In this document: positions 56,478-64,000 of the stretch, piece by piece
Numbering within the stretch: position 1 is the stretch's first letter
How the letters are laid out: every line of letters starts with the position of its first letter
Position numbers and translations under genes: made by a program
Notes under the pieces: model-generated
Database searches by the model: none
The model's input: only the letters and a program-made list of their open reading frames with translations
What the model was told of the DNA's origin: nothing
From: an uncultured Oscillibacter sp.
GTDB taxonomy: Bacteria; Bacillota; Clostridia; Oscillospirales; Oscillospiraceae
Direction of reading: 5' to 3'
NCBI GenBank assembly: GCA_947365245.1
Contig: CANAWG010000006.1
Location: 1 to 64,000 of the forward strand
DNA: 64,000 bases

Positions 56478-59400
56478 TTACAGTCCGAACAGTTCCGCGT
56501 AACGCATGATGATGACGGCCACCTGCGCGCGGGTCGCGCTGCCCTGAGGCTCCAGCGTTGTGGGTGTGACGCCCTTGATCAGGCCGGCGCCAACGGCCCA
56601 GGACATGGCGTCGACCGCGTAGCCGCTGACGCGGTTCGCGTCGGCGTAGCCCCGCAGGTCCGCGCCTGTACCGCGCAGCTTGCCCGCAAGGACGGCGTAG
56701 CGGTAGATGATGGTTATCAGCTGCTCACGGGTGATGTTGTTGTCCAGGCCGGTCCCATCGGACAGGCCGTTGGCCACAGCCCAGGCGGCGCCTTTCTCGT
56801 GCCATGTGGCTCCGCCCACGGTATCCACGTCCGCGTAGCGGGCCAGCACCGTGACCAGCATTCCGCGGGTCATCTTGGCGTTGGGAGAGAACGCGTTGAC
56901 TCCGGTGCCGTAGAACAGCCCGCGGGCGGACACGAAATTCACCGCGTCGGCGGCCCAATGGCCCCTGGTGTCCGCAAAGGACATGCTGTTGTCCAGAATT
57001 TTAATGGTATCGCCGCTGTTCACCCGGATGGCGATGCCGTCCCGGGTGGGGATCGTATTCCGAATGATCCGCTCTGTGCCGTCGGATTCCATCAGGACCG
57101 CCACAATCCCGGCGCTCTTGCCGGCCAGGGGAATGTCCACCTTCACCCCTTTGACGCCGGAGGCGTTTATGGTCACAGTGGGCGCCCTGCCAATGTTCTG
57201 GGACGCGTAGACGCCCTGAATGGGCAGGGTCACCGCACCGCCTCCGTTCGCCGCCTTGCCGGCCACAGAGGCGGGCAGCCGGACGGTGGCCGTCGTCTGG
57301 CCGGAGGGGGCTATGACCGTGACGCCGCTGCTGCCATCCTTATTCTGCACGGTAGTGACCACGGTGCCGTCCTTTTTGGTCTCAACCGTGACCTTGCCGC
57401 CGTCCTGGGTGACGGTGGTGGTGCGGTCGACAGTGGGGTTATTGTCGAAGCCGCCGCCGCCTCCGCCGCCGCTGTTTCCGCCTCCATTGCTTCCGCCGCT
57501 GCCGCCGGACGCCTTGGGTATGCCGGCGGCCGTGCCCGGCTCGCTGTAGTCCATTTTGTTGAAGGCCTCCACGCTGACGTCGTATTGCGTGCTGTTGGTC
57601 AGGCCCTCCAGGGTATACGAAACCACGTTTGCGGCCAGGGTAACATCCAGAATGGTAATCGGCGTATCGCCCGTTGTGACCGTAAGCTTGTAGCCGGTAA
57701 TCGGCGCGCCGCCGTCGTCGGGAGCGGTCCAGCTGACAGTGAGCCTCCCGTCGCCCGCCGTGACCGAGACGCCGGGCTTGCCGGGCGCGACGGCCGGGAT
57801 CGCCGTGCCCTCGGAAACCAGCTCGCCGGTGCAGCCGTCCGCTGTCACTTTCACGCTGATGGTCCTGCCCCGGTCCGCGGCGGCGACCGTGTACTCGGCG
57901 CCGGCCGCGCCGGAGATGGGCCGGCCGTCCCGCAGCCAGGCGTAGGCAAACGTTTTGCCCTCCTCGAGCGCCGGGCCGCCGGTGACGCTGGCGGTCAGCC
58001 TGCTGCCGACAGAATCTCCCGTGCCGGCAATCGATACCTTGCCAGCAAGCGGAATCCTGCCCACCTCGATCTTGGCGGACTCAATGCTCCCGGCGTAGTT
58101 ATCGTTGGGCGTAAACACGGCGATAATCTCCCTGTCGCCCTCCGCGACGGTGTAGACAGCGCTATTGGCGTCTGTTCTGACCGTTCCGTTGACCTTCCAC
58201 GACCAGGCGCCGCCGATCTTCGCGGCGTCGGGGGTCACGCGGACAGCGGCGGTCAGCGTGGTGTTGGCCGCGATCCTGCCGTCCGCATCGGTATTGGTCG
58301 CCGTGATGGTCACGGCTCCGGCAACCGGGAACTTCGCCACGGTCACACCGTTGCTGACCCCGGATTCATCGCTGTAGTTGCCGTCCGCCTTGGCCCTTGC
58401 CGCAGCGGTAATGACCTTGTTGGAGTCCTCGGGCTCGACCTCGTAGCTGGCGGCCGTGCAGCCGGCGGCCTCGGCGCCGCCCACCGTCCAGGTCCACTCC
58501 AGCTCAGCGGCGTCCACGTCGGCCAGAGAGGCACTGAGCACCTGGCCGACGGCGGCGCTGCCGCTGACAACCGGCAGCTGAGCTTCGGTCAACGCCAGCT
58601 TCCCGATCACAAATCCCACAGTTTTTGTGCCGGTGTAATTGCCCACACCTGTGAAAGTAACCTTGGCAGTCCCGGCGTTGGTGTTATCGCTGTACTCCAC
58701 CGTGTAATCCGTGTTCTTTCCCAGCACCGTCGCGCCGTCCTTTACGGCATACTCCGGCGTCTGGGGCCGCTTGTTGTAAATCAGGCGCATGTTCTCCGGC
58801 GGAGTGAAAGCAAAGCCGTCCATGCTTTTGGCCTTAATCTCAAACCCCTTCAACGCAGACGCGCCAGAGTGGGTCCGGCTGTTGAGAACGGCCTGCACCT
58901 GATAAGCCCCCACGTCCGTGGGCTGCTGATCCAGCCTGGTGGTTCCATCGGCTTTGTAGTAGACGTAATCCCACTGAAATGTGCCGGTCTCATCAACGCC
59001 CCCGCCGTCTTTCTCCGTCTGCTTCGGCGTGCCGAGTTCCAGCTTCTCTCCATAGGTAATCGGACTGGCAGGACCGCTCCACGTCACATCCACCGGAATC
59101 TTAGGCGTGATGGTCAATTCAAACGTCGGAGGCGCGCCTTTGACCGTGGCCCAGGCGAGGGGGGTATAGGCGGGGGTCAGATTGACCTTCACTTCCCTGT
59201 TGGCGCTGGCGGCGCTTTCGGCCTTACTCTTGAGGGCGGCCAGCGTAAGAGCCCTGCCGTCCATCCTCCAGCCGGTGATGCCGCAGCCGGTCTGCCGGTC
59301 TGTCTCTTTGAATTTGTCCTTGGGATCCTGCTCTTCGACCTCCTCCGCGGGTTCGTTTTGGAAAACCAGCTCTGACGGCAGGCCCAGGGCGGTTTTCCAG

Positions 59401-62400
59401 TTTTGCTCCGTCAGGGCCCTGATATCCTCCGCCTTCACGGTTTTCCCGCTGCCGCCGGCGAGCTGAAACGGCTTGGAATTGACGGGGATCACCCGGACAT
59501 ACGCCCTGGGGCTTTCTCCGTTTGCCGGACTGAGAGCGGCTGTGTAGGAGTACCATACGTTCTCCTCGTAGCCCTTGGGCTCGAAAACCGCGTTGTTGTC
59601 CGCGCGCCAGGCGGCCGTGTAGGTCTTTCCGCCAACCGTATAGCTTCCCTTTCTCGTTTTTACAAGATTTAACAGCGATTCTCCCCTCTGATTATGCTGG
59701 CTGTTGGCGAAAATGGTTATGAAATATCCATTTTTCAAGTAGTGCTCATCCGTATCGTCATCGCCGCCCCCCGGTTCGTTGATCCTGAACTCGGGGACAG
59801 AAACTCTCACCTGATACTTCGTGCCGTTGTCGGCGGTAAACCAGACATCGACGGACCAATCCGTATACGTGTCGGGCCCTGTCAGCTCCTGATCGGGGTT
59901 CACCAGGGCGAACTCGCCCGCGGCCGGGACGTTGTTTACGGTGGCCGTGCAGCCGCTGAGGTCGACGATGCGGGACAGGACTGTGCCGGATGGGAATACG
60001 GCTTTATCGCCCTTGAGCTGCGCGCCGGTGACCACGACATGATCGTTGTAGACGGTCACGCTGACGTTCACCGTCTCATAGTTGTCGGACGTAAGAACAA
60101 GGGTGAACGTCTGCGTACTGCCGTTGGGCGCGTCATTTTTTGACTTCAGCGTAAATTCCGCCGCGCCGGCCGGGGCGGTGCATGATTCAATCAGACCGCC
60201 GCCGGGGTCCATGGCGGGCGCCGTCTTGATCTTCGCGCCCTTGGCCATGTTGCTGTTAATAAACGTCTCATCTATCTTGATCGTTTTTGTCTCGCCGTTG
60301 GGCACGGAGATGTACGCCTCGTCGGCGGCGCTGGCGGCCTTGGCGATGGTGAACGCGGCTTTGACCTGTGCTTCACCGGTATACTCCTGATCCGTACTGG
60401 TGAACGTCACCAGCAAAGTATAGTCTTTATACTCGCCGGAATTAAAAATTGTCTCCGCTTCCTTCAGGGCAAACGTACCCGGAATCTCCACGCCGCCCAC
60501 CGCGGCGGAACCGCCCTCCAACACAAGAATGTTCTTCAAGGGAGTGCCGTATGGGGGCGGAGCGCCAACTCCTCCGCCTCTCACGCTCGCTTTTGGCGGG
60601 GTAATAACCAGCTCTCCCACCTGGATCGTGACAAAAACGGTGACGTCCAGATCGTAGTTGTCGGAGGTCAGCGGAAGCAAAAACTGATCCGATGCGTTTT
60701 CCAACGTCGGCCTCGCGGTCACAGTGAAGCTGGAGTCGCCAGCCGCACCTGTGACTGTAACAAGCCCCTTGCCTCTGGTCAGTTCGAGCTTTTCCCTGAG
60801 CTTGGGGCCTGAATATATTTGAGTATTAACCAAGCTGTACAGGCTGAACCATTCCCTCTCGTTGGAAACCACGGTCATCCCGGCCTCGGCGGCGGCTTTG
60901 GCCTTGTTGATAATCAGGCGGCCGGCCTCGATATTATCCGCGTAGGCGAAATTCTCCCCCTCCTCGAAAGAGACATACACCACATACTCGCCCGCGTTCA
61001 CGGGCACTTTCGTGTCGGCGTACCCGGCGTAGCTGCCGTACCACTTGCCGTAGGTGACCGTGTACGCGCCCAGGCCCTCGCTTCTTGGCGTAACGGCGGC
61101 CGCGTGGGGCTGCCCGTCATAGGTGTGGCTTGGGATATCCACAGTGAAATCGGTGCCCAGCGCGGGTGCGGATTTGCCGCTGGTAATTTCGGCCCTCGTA
61201 AACTCATAAGTGGGATCGATCGTGTAGTTGTTCACGTCGTAGCCGAACAGCGTAATGTTGGACAGGGTCACGGTCTTGTTCCTGCCGACCTCGGGGTCAG
61301 TATATGGACCCACGGTCACTTTATCGTTGTCAACGAAGATGTTGTCATTTCCTGTTCTGTCCGTCATATCCAGTTTGCCCGACTTCGTACCGGGGCTGGT
61401 CGTGCCGTCATACTGTTTCGTCACTGAAAAATTTGTGTCATTGACGCCCACTTTTTTGGGGGTAATATTGGCGTAGGCCCATCTCTGGCTGTTTGAGACG
61501 TCAATTTTGTAGTTGGGGGCGTCCTTGCCGGTCAGACTATAGGTGCCGTATTGGATTGTAACATACTTATGTTCGCCGACATTTTTGTCATCAAATTTGG
61601 CATCGACGGAAACCTCCAGCGTGTCCCCGTCCTCCTTGTCGTTGATGACGGCGCTTTTCATTTCGGCGGACAGGTAGCCGTCGTATACCTTGTCCTTGAT
61701 GGTGATGTCAGAGATGGTGACGGGTTTGGGGTTGATGGTGAACGACGTGGTGGAGGTGCTTTTCCCGCTGTAGGTGTCGTGAATCAGCGTGGCGATTACC
61801 TTATATTCGCCCGCCTGGGTGGGCGGGGTTTCGCTGTCGTACGATGAGCCGCCGTAATAGGCGTTGATATGGTATCTGCCTGTATACCGGTACTCGAACC
61901 GGGCGTCCGTCAACAGCACACCGTTGACCGTCGCCGCCGCTGTCGGTTCCCCCAGCACACTGCCATAAGTGATATCAGCGGGCGGCGTGACCGTGATTTC
62001 CGCCGGACTGCCCTCGCCGACGGTCAGGGTAAACTGAGGCTTTTCCTCCAGCGTGGCCCAGACGGGGACGGCGTTTTCGCCGCCTGTGGCGTAGACGGGG
62101 GTCAGTTTGAGGTCCTGATATCCGCTGCTGCCGGCGGCGGCCCTGAGAGTCTCGACAGTGAGGTCCTCGCCGCCTATTTTCCAGCCGGTGATCCTGTACT
62201 GACCGTCCTCCTGGTGAAACTCCCCGGCAACCTTGTCCGGATCAAATCCCCCCTGCCCTTCGCGATAAGGGGCATAGGTGACGTCGACCGTCTCGGGCAG
62301 ACCCAAGTCGTCGATTTGAAAAGTATCCTTTCGGATGATCTCCCTGTCCACGGTCTTGTAGGTTGTTTCGAAAGTCTGGGCGGCCATGACGGCGACTACC

Positions 62401-62888
62401 AGAAAGTCTTTACTGCGCCATCCACTCGTAAATTGGAACGTGTACCCGGGAGGGGGAGCGGCAGTCGTAGAAAAGGAGGCCGGGTAATAATATTGGGCTC
62501 CGCCATGCAGCCATCCCTGGAAACCCTGGGGATTGAATGGCTTAGGGCCGCCGCCCTGATATTCGGGGTCGCCCCATGCGGCGGTTATCGGGACTGTCAC
62601 CGTGCTGCCGTTATGTGTGTAAGTGCCTGTAAAAGTGTATGAACCTACGACATAGTTTTTCAGCGATTCCGCGCTCGCATTGGCCGGATTGTTGGCGAAA
62701 ATATTTTTTAGGTTGCCGCTGCTGGTCACATTCACCGTAATTGGGGTATCGGCGGACGCGGGCGCCTCGTCAGGGCTTTGCGGGACGAAATCCTCCTCCG
62801 CCGCCGCGGGCGCCACGGCCAGAGAGCACACCATCACCAACGCCAGCAGCAGTGATATCAGTCTCTTCGTACCAAGTCTCATTTCCAT
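56478..62888 (-). CDS. Giant (2136 aa) SLH-anchored multidomain surface protein (YDG/MBG-like, Big/Fn3-like modules, Gly-rich linker, C-terminal SLH)
   Basis: Signal peptide RLISLLLALVMVCSLAVAPAAA; VYDG and YDG-type modules; GGSGGSNGGGNSGGGGGGGF linker; three C-terminal SLH repeats. Confidence 0.93.
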   Translation of the reverse strand: MEMRLGTKRLISLLLALVMVCSLAVAPAAAEEDFVPQSPDEAPASADTPITVNVTSSGNLKNIFANNPANASAESLKNYVVGSYTFTGTYTHNGSTVTVPITAAWGDPEYQGGGPKPFNPQGFQGWLHGGAQYYYPASFSTTAAPPPGYTFQFTSGWRSKDFLVVAVMAAQTFETTYKTVDREIIRKDTFQIDDLGLPETVDVTYAPYREGQGGFDPDKVAGEFHQEDGQYRITGWKIGGEDLTVETLRAAAGSSGYQDLKLTPVYATGGENAVPVWATLEEKPQFTLTVGEGSPAEITVTPPADITYGSVLGEPTAAATVNGVLLTDARFEYRYTGRYHINAYYGGSSYDSETPPTQAGEYKVIATLIHDTYSGKSTSTTSFTINPKPVTISDITIKDKVYDGYLSAEMKSAVINDKEDGDTLEVSVDAKFDDKNVGEHKYVTIQYGTYSLTGKDAPNYKIDVSNSQRWAYANITPKKVGVNDTNFSVTKQYDGTTSPGTKSGKLDMTDRTGNDNIFVDNDKVTVGPYTDPEVGRNKTVTLSNITLFGYDVNNYTIDPTYEFTRAEITSGKSAPALGTDFTVDIPSHTYDGQPHAAAVTPRSEGLGAYTVTYGKWYGSYAGYADTKVPVNAGEYVVYVSFEEGENFAYADNIEAGRLIINKAKAAAEAGMTVVSNEREWFSLYSLVNTQIYSGPKLREKLELTRGKGLVTVTGAAGDSSFTVTARPTLENASDQFLLPLTSDNYDLDVTVFVTIQVGELVITPPKASVRGGGVGAPPPYGTPLKNILVLEGGSAAVGGVEIPGTFALKEAETIFNSGEYKDYTLLVTFTSTDQEYTGEAQVKAAFTIAKAASAADEAYISVPNGETKTIKIDETFINSNMAKGAKIKTAPAMDPGGGLIESCTAPAGAAEFTLKSKNDAPNGSTQTFTLVLTSDNYETVNVSVTVYNDHVVVTGAQLKGDKAVFPSGTVLSRIVDLSGCTATVNNVPAAGEFALVNPDQELTGPDTYTDWSVDVWFTADNGTKYQVRVSVPEFRINEPGGGDDDTDEHYLKNGYFITIFANSQHNQRGESLLNLVKTRKGSYTVGGKTYTAAWRADNNAVFEPKGYEENVWYSYTAALSPANGESPRAYVRVIPVNSKPFQLAGGSGKTVKAEDIRALTEQNWKTALGLPSELVFQNEPAEEVEEQDPKDKFKETDRQTGCGITGWRMDGRALTLAALKSKAESAASANREVKVNLTPAYTPLAWATVKGAPPTFELTITPKIPVDVTWSGPASPITYGEKLELGTPKQTEKDGGGVDETGTFQWDYVYYKADGTTRLDQQPTDVGAYQVQAVLNSRTHSGASALKGFEIKAKSMDGFAFTPPENMRLIYNKRPQTPEYAVKDGATVLGKNTDYTVEYSDNTNAGTAKVTFTGVGNYTGTKTVGFVIGKLALTEAQLPVVSGSAAVGQVLSASLADVDAAELEWTWTVGGAEAAGCTAASYEVEPEDSNKVITAAARAKADGNYSDESGVSNGVTVAKFPVAGAVTITATNTDADGRIAANTTLTAAVRVTPDAAKIGGAWSWKVNGTVRTDANSAVYTVAEGDREIIAVFTPNDNYAGSIESAKIEVGRIPLAGKVSIAGTGDSVGSRLTASVTGGPALEEGKTFAYAWLRDGRPISGAAGAEYTVAAADRGRTISVKVTADGCTGELVSEGTAIPAVAPGKPGVSVTAGDGRLTVSWTAPDDGGAPITGYKLTVTTGDTPITILDVTLAANVVSYTLEGLTNSTQYDVSVEAFNKMDYSEPGTAAGIPKASGGSGGSNGGGNSGGGGGGGFDNNPTVDRTTTVTQDGGKVTVETKKDGTVVTTVQNKDGSSGVTVIAPSGQTTATVRLPASVAGKAANGGGAVTLPIQGVYASQNIGRAPTVTINASGVKGVKVDIPLAGKSAGIVAVLMESDGTERIIRNTIPTRDGIAIRVNSGDTIKILDNSMSFADTRGHWAADAVNFVSARGLFYGTGVNAFSPNAKMTRGMLVTVLARYADVDTVGGATWHEKGAAWAVANGLSDGTGLDNNITREQLITIIYRYAVLAGKLRGTGADLRGYADANRVSGYAVDAMSWAVGAGLIKGVTPTTLEPQGSATRAQVAVIIMRYAELFGL

Positions 62889-62897
62889 CGCTCCTTT

Positions 62898-64000
62898 TTA
62901 AGGCTGTGCGTTTTCATCCGGCGTGATGGTCAACGCAAACGTCGGAGTGTCGGTGATGGTGGCCCAGGCGGGGACGGCGTTGTCACCGTCCGCGGCGTAG
63001 ACGGGGGTCAGCGGGATTTTTACATCCCCGCTCACGGCGCCGGCGGCCTTGGCCTTCAGAGCCGCGAGGGTGAGATCCTCGCCGTCCAGCCGCCAGCCGG
63101 CGATGTCATACACGCCGTCGGGCGTCGGGACGTACTCATCCGACCACGCGGGCCGCTCCACCGGCTCGTAGTGGACGGCGGCCGTCTCGGGCAGGCCCAG
63201 AGCGGTCTTCCAGTCTTCCTCCGTCAGGGCTGCGACAGCGGCCGCGCTCACGATCTTCAGGCTGTCCCCGTCCAGCTCCGCGGCGGCGATGACGGGGACC
63301 ACCCTGACGTACGCCTTGGGCTGGACGCCGCCGGCCGACAGGTTTTTCACGTTGACCCTCCAGGAGGACAGGGCGGCGGTATAGGCATACCAGTCGTACC
63401 AGATCACCTCTCCCGCCTGATGCGGCCTCTGGCCCCGGGGCTCAAAGGGCGGGCTGCCGCTGTCCGCGCTCCAGGCGGCGTCCAGTGTGATCCTCCTGCT
63501 GCCCCGGGAGACTGTGAAGGTCTCCTTTCTGTCCTGGACAAGCTCTCTGAGTTTCTCCGCGCTTACGTTATACGGGCTGTTGGCATAGGTTGTGATCCAG
63601 TAGCCGTCCCGGATGAACGCCTCGTCCCAGCCCAGGAACGTCACGCTGGCCGGCTGGATGGTGAATTCGGCGGGGACCGTCTTCGTATACTCCTGGCCGC
63701 CGCTGACAAACCGGAGCGCGATTCCCGTACTCTCCCCGACGCCATAGCACTTCTCAGGCTCCATCAGGGCAAACGTGCCCGGGGCGCTCTGGCCGTTCAG
63801 CGCGGCGGCGCAGCCCGTCAGGTCGACCATATCTTTCAGGGCGGTGCCGTATGCAAAGGCGCCCGGCGCCCTGACCTTCAGGCCGGTGATTTCCAGGTCG
63901 TCCGCCGCGGCGGACGCGGCGGCGGTAACGATGGCGGTCAGCTCCTGATAGTTGTCGGACGCGAGGGTGAACCGGAAGCTCTGGGATTTGCCGTCCTGCG
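62898..64000 (-). CDS. Second surface repeat protein, 5' part beyond the window; C-terminus lacks SLH
   Basis: Open frame to the window edge (RKSQSFRFTLASDNYQELTAIV...); shares modules with 56478-62888. Confidence 0.85.
   Translation of the reverse strand, partial: QDGKSQSFRFTLASDNYQELTAIVTAAASAAADDLEITGLKVRAPGAFAYGTALKDMVDLTGCAAALNGQSAPGTFALMEPEKCYGVGESTGIALRFVSGGQEYTKTVPAEFTIQPASVTFLGWDEAFIRDGYWITTYANSPYNVSAEKLRELVQDRKETFTVSRGSRRITLDAAWSADSGSPPFEPRGQRPHQAGEVIWYDWYAYTAALSSWRVNVKNLSAGGVQPKAYVRVVPVIAAAELDGDSLKIVSAAAVAALTEEDWKTALGLPETAAVHYEPVERPAWSDEYVPTPDGVYDIAGWRLDGEDLTLAALKAKAAGAVSGDVKIPLTPVYAADGDNAVPAWATITDTPTFALTITPDENAQP

Noticed and set aside
57420-57510. Gly/Ser-rich run (GGSGGSNGGGNSGGGGGGGF) as a DNA repeat element
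   Set aside because: It is a coding linker in the SLH surface protein
56799-59375. 858-aa plus-strand ORF opposite the giant SLH protein
   Set aside because: Antisense shadow ORF; the minus strand has signal peptide, repeats and SLH domains
1-64000. CRISPR arrays, tRNA and rRNA genes
   Set aside because: No regularly spaced direct repeats, tRNA-like cloverleaf or rRNA signature recognised by eye; not computationally verified

Overview
GC-rich window that looks like a gut Oscillospiraceae/Clostridia-type chromosome (inferred from gene content). Parts: (i) an ABC-sugar/galacto-N-biose phosphorylase (GnpA, GH112) locus at 0-4.4 kb; (ii) two accessory islands (about 5-17.7 kb and 38.8-48.3 kb) packed with flavodoxin-fold proteins. 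Many of these are predicted to be extracellular (signal peptide, lipobox or SLH anchor), and they sit beside DUF4405-type His-rich membrane proteins, an ApbE FMN transferase, cupins, a tautomerase, Fe-alcohol dehydrogenases, an EFR1 ferredoxin and a LysR regulator; (iii) a decayed integrase/excisionase module at 18-19.2 kb; (iv) an ECF sigma/ABC exporter operon, a MerR regulator, a bile-salt-hydrolase-like enzyme and a MATE pump; (v) a heavily deleted tailed prophage at about 27.4-34 kb that keeps a -1 frameshift site, a small hydrophobic ORF and a probable moron; (vi) a 2-hydroxyacyl-CoA dehydratase/activase pair; (vii) two two-component systems with small membrane proteins; (viii) giant SLH surface proteins at 56.5-64 kb. 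The best candidate for an undescribed system is the cell-envelope flavodoxin network. It has two recognisable cis-regulatory signatures: a 43-bp LysR-type box in three copies, and 11-bp-phased CTCACA direct repeats in three promoters. No tRNA, rRNA or CRISPR was seen. All calls come from reading the sequence and the supplied ORFs; no database searches were run.
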